Under the pieces are notes generated by a model that saw only the letters and a list, made by a program, of their open reading frames with translations, was not told the origin of the DNA and made no database searches. DNA of 64,000 bases from Zygnema cylindricum (taxonomy: Eukaryota; Streptophyta; Zygnematophyceae; Zygnematales; Zygnemataceae): contig JBBHKE010003104.1 in NCBI GenBank assembly GCA_037447655.1, positions 62,001 to 126,000 on the forward strand, given 5' to 3'. Below are positions 14,201 to 24,990 of the stretch, one piece after another. Position numbers and translations under genes: made by a program. How positions within the stretch are numbered: position 1 is the stretch's first letter; every line of letters starts with the position of its first letter.

Positions 14201-15090
14201 TGCAGTTTTCAACTGAAAATTTCCCACATGTATAGGGTCCCCGGGAAACTCAGATGATTCTTTGGTTGGCCGGAATTCGATGTTAAGTCGAGGTCGCGAA
14301 GTATTTGTCGAAGAAGTATTCTTATGTGCATATGTTGAGTTAGAGGTGGTGTTAATATTATCAAAGGGACGTTTCATTTAAGGTCATCTCTTTTGACACG
14401 TCTCACTTGAAGTTCAACTCTTTAGACTCGTATAATGTAAGTCCGACTCTTTTTAAGATTCCTGGCCTAAATTCAACCCTTTTGACTCCTCTGTTTCAAC
14501 CCTTTCTGATTCTACTAGTTTGACTTGTCTCTCTCAACTCATTCGGATTCTTCTCTTTTGACTTATATGTCTAAACTCTTTGGGATTCTTTCACATGCAG
14601 AGACCTTCTAGACCGTTATGCCGCGTGCTCCAACGGAGCGGAAGTCGTGGCGGCGCAGGACATGTGGCTGGCTCAGGCAGCATCACCCATGGCTCGTGTG
14701 GACTTGTTGGATGGTAAGCCACTCCCTCTCCCTCTCCCTCTCCCTCTTTTGCAGCCTTCTTGATATGGTTTTGTATATCAAACTTTGTCCTTGGATCTTT
14801 TTGTAGGAGAGGAATCGGCAGAAAATGGCAGCGAAAACAGCAATAGTGAAGATGGGATGGAGCCGTTGCACCGGAATAGAAATAGACAAGAAGAATCTGA
14901 CACGTCAGAGGATGATGATGATGATGATGATGTTGCGGAGGACGATGACAATGAAAATGATGATGGAGAAAGTGATACCAAACAGGAGAAATTAGATCAT
15001 GAAAGTGGAGAGACTTCTTCCAAGGTTTCTGAAGAACTTGCCGATCTGCATCTTCATAACGAGAAGCGGGTAACAAATAAACCAGAATAA
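8206..15090 (+). CDS. TSR3: 18S rRNA aminocarboxypropyltransferase TSR3
   Basis: TSR3 transfers the aminocarboxypropyl group of S-adenosylmethionine to a hypermodified pseudouridine of 18S rRNA late in 40S subunit maturation. Ten exons fit by phase: 8206-8312, 9143-9192, 11034-11083, 11470-11535, 11846-11886, 12994-13130, 13470-13560, 13981-14052, 14601-14713, 14807-15090 (336 residues). Residues 1-35 are basic and RG-rich. The conserved core starts at [20 protein letters not shown] (about 66-85) and continues with [49 protein letters not shown] and [20 protein letters not shown]. The last exon gives an acidic tail with a run of seven aspartates, a common feature of eukaryotic homologues. The conserved core is unbroken across the splices. 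The 9193-11033 intron holds a minisatellite. The short exons (41-72 nt) make automated prediction likely to fail here. Confidence 0.94.
8413..8545. repeat. two-copy direct repeat in TSR3 intron 1
   Basis: A block of about 70 bp beginning near gattgggtaaaataaaataa and ending in gagatattttgtg occurs twice in tandem with near identity. It lies about 100 bp after the exon 1 donor. Confidence 0.85.
9228..9562. repeat. minisatellite in TSR3 intron 2
   Basis: About 15 copies of a 20-21 bp unit close to aacttctaaaagtatggaca, varying by substitutions and small indels. The array begins about 35 bp after the exon 2 donor at 9193. Confidence 0.92.
13780..13945. repeat. purine-rich tract in TSR3 intron 7
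   Basis: Almost pure A/G on the plus strand (GAGAGG and GGAGGA motifs). The short frames in it, on both strands, are low-complexity and not genes. Confidence 0.9.
14395..14590. repeat. degenerate ~35-bp repeats in TSR3 intron 8
   Basis: Repeated phrases of the type ttcaactctt..gactcgt recur six or more times with strong divergence, running up to the acceptor of exon 9 at 14600. Confidence 0.65.
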
Positions 15091-16380
15091 GGTGAGGAAT
15101 TAGGTCATGGAAGAGGTGAGAGGTCTTTGAAGGTTTCTGAGGGATTCCAGAGTTGCAAATTTGCAACTGCATCATGAGGAGCCGTACCAAATAAACCAGG
15201 GCAAGGTAGAGGATCTCTGAGGTTACAAATGTGATGTGCAGTTACCAATTGCCTTGTAATATTTTTGGAGTTTCAGTTTTTTACCTTTTCAGACAGGCAC
15301 TCTCATGAACAATAACTTGTAGGCCTGTTTGTTGAATAATTTTTGTGCAGTCTGTTCCTAACGTTGATAGAGGAGTTTCTTTTCACCTGCTTTTGTTCAA
15401 TAGTTATACCTGTACAAAATGACAAGCTGACGCAAGTCCTGTGAGGTTTCAAGTTTGTACATAAGAGAGACCTTTTCTTACCGCACTCACAAACAAAAAC
15501 ATCGACATTTACAGTGGTATCTTTCCTTGTGTGGCCTACAAGAAAATGGATGTGCATTGTGGGAAAAAAAAATGTTGTCATTGCTCTGTTATGATGTTTA
15601 GGAATGTTTTTCCTATTAATTTCCTCGATAGTTTTTATATGCTGATCATTTTTGGTCTTTGGACCAATATGGGTATTTTTGAGTCTGTGTGGTTTTATGT
15701 TTTCATTGTAGAGACTCGCTACATATTTCCGATTTTGTCCATTCACTTTTTTTTGATGGACAAATAGCTAATCGTGTTGATGAGATTGGAAACAATGGTG
15801 TTTTGTTTTCCCAAATTAAAGAAGACATGGACAATACAATTTTCCATGATATTTTTTTTAGTGCTGGTGTATATATGTCGCTCCGTTTCATGCTTCATAC
15901 CAGTATTGGAAAATCAATTGAATCATGCCAGTATGAGGTGCTTCATCTCACATTTCCTAAAATTTTACCAGAACTCTATAATCGTAGTAAGCTTTATTAA
16001 AAATGCGCGATGATAAACCAGATGAGTACATGGGAACAAAACAAAGGAAAGGCCGAAACGGCATTGAAAAACTTGCACAAAATCAACTCCTTGATTTTTT
16101 TTTACGTTAAATTTACTAATTACGATTTTTTTTTTTGAAATTCACTAAGAAAATGAAACAAATAATAAAAAGAAAAGTTCACCCAGGGTACGTAGAAAGT
16201 TATGACACATTGTTTTATCTCAAATAACAAATGAAAGAGAGGAATAACAGTCGGATGCCCGACCTATCTGAAGCAATAGTTTCAAGACTTGGAATTTTGC
16301 TGTTTTGGTTTTCGATGGTTTTTCAGGCATGGGCGAGGGATAGGGTAATGCGAGGATTAGATTTGATTAAATTTGATTCA
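15091..16380. other. TSR3 3' flank, no gene seen
   Basis: AT-rich spacer. Open frames around 15531-16013 lack homology, splice context and codon bias. I see no RNA gene and no clear transposon end in this stretch. Confidence 0.5.
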
Positions 16381-17931
16381 GTTAGGCCACTTCTCCATCA
16401 GGCGCCGACAGTAATGTTACAGATAGGTTTACTGGCACTAATATTTCGTTCACTTTTCCATCAGGTCGTGTCAGCAATGGAATCTATCGCGTACGTGCTT
16501 TCTTTCGATTGGATGCACGTAGATTCCTGTTCTAACGGCGAGCGTCGTCAAAGATTCTAAAAGCAAAATGTCTAAAGTCGTATTCGTACAATCAGCCGCA
16601 AAATAAAATACGCGAATGTACATTTTGTACGTTCGTGTTTTGTCATTGTACCAGCGGTGTACAATTTCTACGTTCCTGTTTTGTCGTAACCAAATCGAAA
16701 AATTCAAGAAAGCAGGCGCAGCAAATTCCGGTTGACGATGGATGTTGGTGGAGGTGTCACGACACATTCTTCAACAAACTTTTAGTGGTGGTTATCGTCG
16801 TATCTGATTCCCCCTGTCTGAAGGCGCGTGGCATATGTCCGAAGGCGCAAGGCTCATACGTGACCTTTCCACGCGTAAACGTTTTACAAGTCCGGTAAAT
16901 GGCTAGTGTCCTCCCTGAGGACATTAGCCATTTGAGGACACTAGCCATTTACCGGACGAAGTGACCTTTTTCTTCGAAAACTCATAATCGGACGGTCGAT
17001 GTTATCGCCCAAAAGTTTGGAGAATCTTGACGAAACTCCAGTAATCATGTTTTGAAAAAAAAAAAAACAGTACGGCCTTGTACGGCAATGAGCTGTATTT
17101 GTACGGAAATGCACCTTTTTCCGGTAAACAACCCCACTTTTCGTCTGATGGAGGTTCACCCTTAGGGTAACGTAACCTTCCATCAAGCGAAAAGTGGGGT
17201 TGTTTACTGGATAAAGTACATTTCCGTACAAAGCCGTACTGTTTTTTTTTTTTTTAACAAAAGATGTTTACTAAAAGTTCGTTGGGATTCTCCAGACTTC
17301 TTGGCGAAAATTACCACCGTCCGATTTTCATTTTTCGACGAAAACGCCCCTTGTTTCCAGTACCTGGCTAGTCTCCTCCGACTGTCCTTAGGAGGACACT
17401 TAGCGCTTACTGGACGGGTGTATTGGTCCACTTGTAAAGTCAGAGTCGATCCACCACGGACGTGAAGTTATAAAGTTACATGTGGCAAATGGCTTGTACC
17501 TTCTGACATCAAAGCCACCCTGTTCGACGACAAAAAAATCTTGGTTGTAGGACATCCTGTGACGCCTCCTTCACAAATGTGCGATACAGCGATAATACAT
17601 TCACGTACAAATGGTACATTTTTGAACATTTGTACAAACTTTAATTTTGCAACGGTTTTCGTGGCCGTTGGTACGACAACAACCCTAAGAACGTTCAGAT
17701 TGTACATTAACGTGACGTTACTAGATATTTTAATCGGCGTCTGCCCGTACACATACGCAGCTGCGATTTTGTCCTTTTGGAAATGATGATGCTCAACAGG
17801 ATCCTACGTGGTACCAATCACAATCTAACACCTCATTCACTGGCACGACCTGATGGAAGGGTGTTACAAATATTAATGCCAGTGAACGTGTTCGTACGAT
17901 TACTGGGATCGCCTGATGGAAGGTTACCCTA
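16381..17931. mobile_element. large foldback element
   Basis: The termini are inverted. The left end reads ttagg..cttctccatcaggcg and the right end cgcctgatggaaggttaccc..taa. A second inner pair (ccatcaggtcgtgtcag near 16460, cactggcacgacctgatgg near 17837) is also inverted. The arms continue inward as an imperfect inverted repeat that meets near 17150, so the whole 1.55 kb can fold on itself. A 23-bp-arm palindrome (16891-16956) and a second one (17349-17412) sit inside. I found no convincing target duplication. No transposase frame is present, so it must be non-autonomous. Confidence 0.6.
16891..16956. repeat. palindrome with 23-bp arms
   Basis: The left arm starts tccggtaaatggctagtg and the right arm ends with its exact complement. 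A partial third copy of the stem sits between them. The arms meet in CCTCcctGAGG. See 24671-24721, 26121-26149, 27541-27580 and 52126-52166 for relatives with other arm sequences. Confidence 0.9.
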
Positions 17932-20110
17932 ATCGTAATTAATTAATTAATTATGATGCGAGCAGTCAACACGTAACGGATCTGCGATCGATACTGTACA
18001 CCTTTAGTGTCGACCAATATTTAGTGTGGATTTGTTTTATGTTTTGGGCCATGGGCCCAGTTTGTCTTTTAGAGTTTGTGTATGGCGTTGTTTTTTAGTG
18101 CTATTGTTGTTTGGTTTTGGTATTTATTTTAGTTTATATTGCTTTTAGTGGTTTTGTGTTTAGTGTTGCTTAACTCCTGTAGATTTTGTTTTTTTTAGTT
18201 TTTCCAAGTGTAGCCTTTAATGGTAGTAAACATTTTTACATTTCCAGTCACGTTTTGTACTTGATGGTTTAACCATCGCGATTTTGATGATAATATCTCC
18301 TTTCTTTTCCTTGCATCGCTATTAGCGTTAATGATTTTTTCGCCACTTAAAACACCTTTTATCTGTAGACACTTGTCTGTTTTTCACATGGAGACTGCCA
18401 ATGGTAAGGCAAGAATCTTACCTTTCAATCGCAACAGCCAGATCCACAATCCAACATGTGTGTACCGAGAAGTGATATTTTAAGTGGCAAAAAAAACATT
18501 AACACTAATAGCAATTCACGGTATAGTTTTCCAGACACGACATGACAACATCAATGCGACATAAGAATGAAGATGCGAAGTAGCGATATCAGTGCGATGT
18601 GCTATTACGATTTCAATGTCCGACGTTCTCTACAATTGATCACCACACCGCTAATAGTTATTATTGTTAATAACACTAATTCGGTCGCGAATTTTTTTAA
18701 CAAAAAATCACAAAATATAGTTAACAACATTATTTAAGAACATGGACTACAATCTGCCACGTCTCCTTACACTACATTAGTAGTAAATCTTTAACATTAA
18801 TAACGATTAGCGGTGTATAGTGCAGTATTAAATTGGACTAAAATTGCGAGTGGTCAAATTCATGGTTAGATACCATTGAGTCGAAAATAAGTACTCTACA
18901 CCTTGTATCGCTATCAGTGATAGCAATAATAGCGAGATAGATCCTCTCACTATTAAGAGATTTAGCTCCTCCACCCGGTACACATTGATGATATTTGTCT
19001 TTCGCCCTGTAGTGTGACTTTATTTTAAGTGTTGGGCCGACGCGCCATTTTGTCCTTTCAAGTTTGTGTATAGCGTGGTTTTTAGTGCTCTTATAGTTTG
19101 GTTTTGGTATTTGTATTTGTTTCTCTTGCTTTCATTGTCTTGCTCTTAGTGTTGCTTAGCTTTTGTAATTTGTGTTCGTACTTCTGGGTTTTCCAACTAT
19201 AGCCTTTACTAGTAGTGAGCAATATTCCATCTCCGTCAAGTTTTGTACTTGGATGGTTAAACCATCGCGATTTTGCTAATAAAATATTATTATAATATTA
19301 ACAGCGATGCGTGGTGTACTATCTTAATACATCGACAGATACTACACCGCTAATCGTTATTATTACTACATTTTTTTCGCCACTTAAAATATATTTTCTC
19401 CGTGCACATTTCTCGGATTGTCAATTGGAGACCACAAATAGGAAGGTGAAATTCTCGCCTTTCAATAGCAACCATGGGATTGACGATTCGACAAGTGTGC
19501 ACAGAGAAAAGGTGTTGTAAGTGTCGGAAAAAACACTGATAACGATTAGTTGTGTACTTAGTAGTCGTGTAGTCCTAACCGGAGTTAGTACATGGATAAG
19601 GGTAGGGCTATTTTCAACTAGCCTTTTGTTATTCAATGTTTACACTCCTTTCCTCCCCTCATATGACCTATCCCTTTTTAGTCCATTGGAGAAAGTTTCA
19701 CCCACAAGGTGGTTCATTCTCTAGTTTTAACATGTTTTAACAATTTGGAAAGAAAAAGGTTTCGTAATGTATTAGGTTTTTCGATGGCCATTACAAAAAT
19801 ATCCATCACAACAATGTCTTTACTACACTGTGACACCCTTTTAGAGTAAGAAAAAATTAAAACACCGCTAATCGTTATGAGTGTTAACGTTTTTTTTGGC
19901 TAGTTCAAACATATTTTATTCGTGCACATCCGCGGGTAGTCAATTGGAGACGGCTAATAGGAAGGGTGAGAATTTTGCCTTCCAATAGCAACCATCGCAT
20001 TGACAATCCCACAAGTGTGCATGAAGAAAAGATGATTAAAGTAGCGAAAAAAGCTTCAACATTGATAGCGTTTAGCGGTATAGCGTGAGGGTTACGTTAG
20101 GGTTATTATT
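17932..20110. repeat. cluster of palindromic MITE copies and a direct-repeat pair
   Basis: No gene. At least three foldback copies of about 200 bp lie near 18330-18530, 19340-19560 and 19870-20090. Each has outer ends resembling CACCGCTAATCGTTATTAG and inner arms of the type gccacttaaaacat..tttctccgtgcacac. A separate direct repeat of about 250 bp (about 18022-18285 and 19012-19280) ends in ttggatggttaaaccatcgc-like sequence in both copies. Boundaries are approximate. Confidence 0.6.
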
Positions 20111-21830
20111 TATAATTCAGCTCCGAATCATGTGGCTGACTTTAAACCGTTTTAAGAAACAACTTTAGCAAAAACAACAATCAGTATTGTCTACGCCATG
20201 TTGTGGTCAAAGAGGAAGAAAAATTGAATTAGTGTTTTTGCATTTAATTAGTGTTTTTAACACTGATAGAGGTTCATCGTCCAATTATTTCATATTATTT
20301 TCGAATGGGGCCCGAAATTTCTACTATGCTATTTTTGTGTACTAAAAAGAAAATGCTTCTTCTTATTTCTTTTTATGCATATCGTCATAACAAAATGTGC
20401 AAATATTTTAAATTGTTCAAAGACTAATGTTGAATCATCGCAGAAATCACTGCATCGCACAATATTGCGTTATATTGCGTCATTCATATCGCCGTTACCT
20501 TTGTCGATATCCAATTTTTGTTTGTATATATTTGAAGTTGCGACCACCAATTCTTTTGAGCCGAAACTGCACCACCCATCGCAATTAGTGACAATATCAC
20601 TATTTTGGTTGCTTCTTTTTTTTACCATTGATCTAAAAACAGTGTTAAAAGCATACTTTCAAGGGTGTGGACGACAAGTCGCCACTTCTCCCTACACTAA
20701 AGTAGTATCTATACTAATAAATTTTGATGGGCACACTGAATCACTATTAGAGTTAAAAGGAATAACTAGTAAGGTGATTGTTTTATTTTTGCAATTCTAT
20801 TTCCGGTTCAAATGATGTGGAAGACTGTAGACCGCAAAAAGTATTAGCGTTTAGAATTTAAATATAGTGCGATTAGTCTGCAAAATTAAAAAGGAATCAG
20901 TGGCAGGACCAAGAGATTAATGGTAATTGTTATATGTATACTTCAGCAATTATATGACTTGTGTTAAAAATACAGAGTTGTGTTGCAACACAGACATATT
21001 AACAGTATTTTTCTATAAAGAATTTGTGGCAACCCCGCAAAAGAAACATATACTAATATATAATGTATAACCAATTTGTCGGAATTGGTAAAACTGAGTT
21101 GAAAAATGAAAAGATTCTTAACTCCGATAAGAAATGAGATTTTTACCTTGCGCAAAAAACGACAAAAATCAAGAAAACATGGGCACAAAGAACAACAATG
21201 AAACACAATAATTACATTCACTATATAAGTCTCACTTCATTTATATCAACAAAATATACATTTAAAAAAGCCGATGCGTCCCACTAAAACTATTTTCTTA
21301 CAAAACCCAAGCGGCTCCTCCTCTTAGACCATCTTCTTAAAAAACAAAACCTGGTAAGTAGACATTTCCTTATAACTAATATTTTCTCCACACTAAAAAA
21401 TACATCACAAATTGTTTCATAAACTTTTTCTCTTAAGAACTTTTCTCAATCGTCTAAAATCCTCTATGAAACTCTAGATCTTTCTACATGTAAAATCAAA
21501 ATAAAAAAAATGGTCTTTCTTGCCCTCTAACAAAACAACCTACCCATTTTTTACACTTGCTTTCAAAATTTTCACCACACAATTTTTTTGGAAAGTTTAT
21601 AAAAACCCCAAATAGTAAAATCTGTATTCGCATATACTTTGAAAAAACTAAATCTAGGTGTACGGACATATGCATCAAAAATCTTCTGAATGTACGGACG
21701 TATATTGGGATACATCCAAAACCCGTATTTTTCGACTGTACATATTTCAAATTTTCAACGCTTCCTCGACTTCAAAAAATATCTAATGACGGTTTTTTTG
21801 TCGTTTTCAGGTTTTCCTCACAGAAGTAAA
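20111..21830. other. AT-rich spacer, no feature recognised
   Basis: Frames at 20375-20815 and 21557-21829 lack any recognised motif. I see no complete element, RNA gene or splice-linked coding series. Confidence 0.5.
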
Positions 21831-21834
21831 CGGG

Positions 21835-22395
21835 ATTGAACTGAACCAAACAGAACTGAACTGCATTGAATCTCTATTTTCCCTATCTCCCTCTCTCTCC
21901 TCCCCCTCCCGCAATCACTATCTCTCCCTCTACTGAACCAAACCAAACCACACTCAACTGCATTGGACTGACTCTCTAGTCTCCCTCCCCCTCCCCTTCC
22001 CCCTCTCTCACTCTCTACCTCTCCCTCTCCCTCTCTCTCCCTCTCCCTCTACTAAACCAATCTGAACTGAACCAAACCTAACAGAACGGAACGGAAACAA
22101 AAAAAAAAAACCAAACTCAACCGAACCGAACTCAACCAAACCAAACGGAACGGAACGGAACCGCACGGAACGGAAACAGGAAAAAAACTAAACTCAACCA
22201 AACTCAACCAAACCGAACTCAACCGGACCGAACTCAACAGAACGGAACTCAACGGAACGGAACTCAACGGAACGGAACTCAACGGAACGGAAACAGGAAA
22301 AAAACCAAACTGAACCAAACTCAACCGAACTAAACCATATCGAACTCCACCGGACCGAACTCCACCGGACCGATCTCAACGGAACGGAACGGAAT
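21835..22395. repeat. CT tracts and ACTCAACGGAACGGA-type minisatellite
   Basis: Two blocks of CT-rich sequence alternate with arrays built from AACTGAACC / CTCAACCGAACCG / CTCAACGGAACGG units. The array runs up to within about 10 bp of the stop codon of the minus-strand PQ-loop gene. It would therefore lie in that gene's 3' untranslated region. Confidence 0.85.
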
Positions 22396-22403
22396 CAGTG
22401 GTT

Positions 22404-23278
22404 CTATGGTCCGACGCTCTTCTGCGAGCCTCCGACGTCGGAAGGCGGCGGTTTCCGGAAGGAGCATTTCTTGACTATGGCCATGATGAGGATGAGCGCG
22501 AGACCGAAGCCGAGACCGAGCACCGCGGGCCACAAGCTGTACCAGACGCCATATACTTCCAAAATAGCCAAACCCAAAAAGAACCACAGTAATCTGCGGC
22601 AAAAGGTAAAATAAAAATATCGCAGCCGTAAGAAAAAAAGGGTTTTTTTTATAAAAGGTTTTTTTTATATGAGGTTTTTATTATAAAAGGTATGTCAGGG
22701 GTTAGAAGGGTAATCGAGGGGTAATTCAGGAGTAGGTAGAGGGAGAGGGAGAGGGAGAGGGAGAGAGAGAGAGAGAGGGAAGGGGAGGGAAAGGGGGAGG
22801 GAAGGGGAGAGGGAGGAGGGAACAAATTTACAACAAAATGTCCACACAAACATACATTACCACCATTTTTTTAAAGTACAAAACCACAAAAAAACATAAT
22901 ATAGCGACATGAAATAAACGTAAAACATAATTTTGTTAAAAAACTGACCCCAGATAGGAAATTTTCTCTCCCTTGGTATCCCATGGCAAGCCAAAAAATT
23001 ACCAAAATTATCACAAAATCACCCCAAAAGTACATCAAATCCGTACATCAAAAGGTACAAAAACCATTAAAAAAAAGGTACAATGCCATAAAAAGAACTG
23101 AATTTTGTTAGAAAAAAACTGACCCGAGGTAGGAGATTTGCTCTCCCTTGGTGTGCATGGCCAGCCAGAACTGGGGGAGGAGGGAGGTGCAGAGGATGAG
23201 GGAGCCTATGAGACCCGCCCACTCGATGACGCCCCACGATTCGTCGAATCCCGGACTACACTTACACGTGGAACTCAT
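22404..23278 (-). CDS. small PQ-loop membrane protein (three predicted helices)
   Basis: Two exons on the minus strand join in phase 2: 23278-23124 (ATG at 23278, donor GTCAGT) and 22593-22404 (acceptor gccgcag, stop TAG), giving 114 residues. Helix 1 is about residues 16-41 and contains the family signature LLPQFWLAM with Pro35-Gln36. It is followed by HTKGEQISYLG, the usual polar TK..IS loop of PQ-loop proteins. Helix 2 is about 53-72 (LLWFFLGLAILEVYGVWYSL) and helix 3 about 73-92. A charged, proline-rich tail follows. One PQ motif and three helices match a half transporter of the SemiSWEET/PQ-loop type, which would need to dimerise. PQ-loop relatives move sugars, amino acids or lipid-linked sugars. 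The substrate here is unknown. The model rests on two matching exon phases and family motifs. Confidence 0.72.
22735..22815. repeat. purine-rich tract in the PQ-loop gene intron
   Basis: GAGAGG/GGGAGA repeats on the plus strand, so CT-rich in the direction of transcription. Frames across it are low-complexity. Confidence 0.9.
22932..22998 (-). pseudogene. frameshifted copy of PQ-loop exon 1 edge
   Basis: On the minus strand this stretch repeats the last ~55 bp of exon 1 plus its donor (copy: ttttggcttgccatgg..., gene: ttctggctggccatgc...). It has an extra base near 22977 that breaks the reading frame. The donor ggGTCAGTTTTTT is retained. It sits inside the intron, about 175 bp downstream of the true exon edge. 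Confidence 0.75.
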
Positions 23279-23328
23279 GGCTGTCCTTTTTTTGTCTTAT
23301 TATCACTATTCTTCTTATTCTTCTTCTT

Positions 23329-23680
23329 CCTTTAAAATTTTCCTTTGAAATTTTCCTTTGAAATTTTCCTTTAAATTTTTCCTTTAAATTTTTCCTTTAA
23401 AATTTTCCTTTAAATTTTTCCTTTAAATTTTTCCTTTAAATTTTTCCTTTAAATTTTCCTTCTAAATTTTCCTTCTAAATTTTCCTTCTAAATTTTCCTT
23501 CTAAATTTTCCTTCTAAATTTTCCTTCTAAATTTTCCTTCTAAATTTTCCTTCTAAATTTTCCTTCTAAATTTTCCTTCTGAATTTTCCTTCTAAATTTT
23601 CCTTCTAAATTTTCCTTCTAAATTTTCCTTTAAAATTTTCCTTTAAAATTTGCCTTACAATTTTCCTTGGAAAATTTTCC
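23329..23680. repeat. 13-14 bp minisatellite upstream of the PQ-loop gene
   Basis: About 25 tandem copies of aattttccttcta and close variants (ccttta, cctttga at the left end). It starts about 50 bp beyond the ATG of the minus-strand PQ-loop gene, so it occupies the likely promoter/5' leader region. Confidence 0.93.
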
Positions 23681-24212
23681 TTCTGTTTTTGACCTGCGCT
23701 GACTCTCTCTAGCTTCCCAAAAAAAAGAAGGAAGAAATTTGGATGATACTTTGACAATCGGCGGAGGTCTCCTATTTGTACTACTTTCTGGCAGTACGGA
23801 GCTTGTCACGTCACGGATGGTCACTTGACATAGGACTTTACGACCGTCCGATGAGATCTCGATCGTACTTCTTAAATAAAGGTACGTGTCGATAAAGCGC
23901 CGAAGAAAGATCGTGGCTGTCGATGCCAGTAGCGTACGGACTCTGGATCGTGCCATCGACCAACATGGAGGGTCCGATGTGCTGACAGAGCGTACGGAGT
24001 TGACTTTTAGAATGGAAAAACCAGAAACGGTCATTGATTGGTTTCTGGTAATGCGCGCGCGTGGAATCGAACCAATCATTGGGATGCAGTTTGACACGTG
24101 GACAGCATGCGCTTTTTAACCTTATTATTGTAGCCAATAAATTTGCAGTATACAATACCGTACGTTTCTGGACATTACAGTACACCGCCAATCGCTATTA
24201 GAGTAAATAACG
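23681..24212. other. spacer with no recognised gene
   Basis: Overlapping open frames on both strands (23630-24191) show no known motif. The segment has several GTACG words typical of the neighbouring element remnants and may be element-derived. Confidence 0.4.
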
Positions 24213-24990
24213 CTAAGGCCGCTTCTCCATCAGGCGCCGACAGTAATCGTACGAAAACGTTTACTGGAAGTAATACTTCGTTCGCTTCTCCATCAGGTCG
24301 TGTCATCAATGAAATCTATCGCGTACGTGCTTTCTTTCGATTGGATGCACGTAGATTTCTGTTATGACGGCGAGCATGTCAAAGATTCCAAAGTCCGTAC
24401 ATCCAGCCGCAAAATTAAATTACGTGAATGTACAATTTGTACGTTCGTGTTTTGTATTTTTTGTAGTTGTTTTGTCGTTCGTGTTTCGTCGTGGTGCCGC
24501 AAATTCCGGATGTCAGCGGATCGTGGAGGAGGCGTCACGGCACATTCTTCAACAAATATTTTTTTTGGTGGTTTTCGTTGGATTTGATTCCCGCCTGTCC
24601 GAAGGCGCGTGGCAAATGTCCGATGGCGCGCGGCTCGTACGTGACCTTTCCACGCGTAAACGTTTTACACGTCCAGTGATTGGCTAGTGTCCTCCCTGAG
24701 GACACTAGCGAATCACTGGACGAAGTGACCTTTTGCTTCGAAAACTCATAATCGGACGGTCGACGTTGTCGCCCAAAAGTTTGGAGAGTCTTGACGAATC
24801 TACAGTAATCATGTTTTATAAAAAAAAATACAAACAGTACGGCCCTGTACTTTTTCCAGTAATGAACCCCACTTTTCGCCTGATGGAGGTTAACCCTAAT
24901 TCGGTGCCCTTTTTTCAAAAAAAAAAACCTGAAATACAATCCATAATTCTATTTTTTCCATTATTCTAAAGGTGACGTTCCATCAGGCGA
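24213..24990. mobile_element. second copy of the foldback-element arm
   Basis: From aaggccgcttctccatcaggcg onward this repeats 16381-17165 in the same order at high similarity. Shared parts include the inner ccatcaggtcgtgtca block, a cgcgtacgtgctttctttcg stretch, the palindrome site and the ccccacttttcgcctgatgg end. It ends in an inverted ccatcaggcgaaaagtgg near 24970. The nested palindrome (24671-24721) has different outer arms from that in the first copy. Confidence 0.7.
24671..24721. repeat. palindrome at the homologous site of the second copy
   Basis: The left arm begins gtccagtgattggctagtgt and the right arm is nearly its exact complement, around CCTCcctGAGG. The flanking acgt..cgaagtgacctttt matches the flank at 16957. 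Confidence 0.9.

Noticed and set aside
22052-22379. Ser/Val/Leu repeat proteins on the minus strand
   Set aside because: Translations of a CGGAACTCAA-type minisatellite downstream of the PQ-loop stop.
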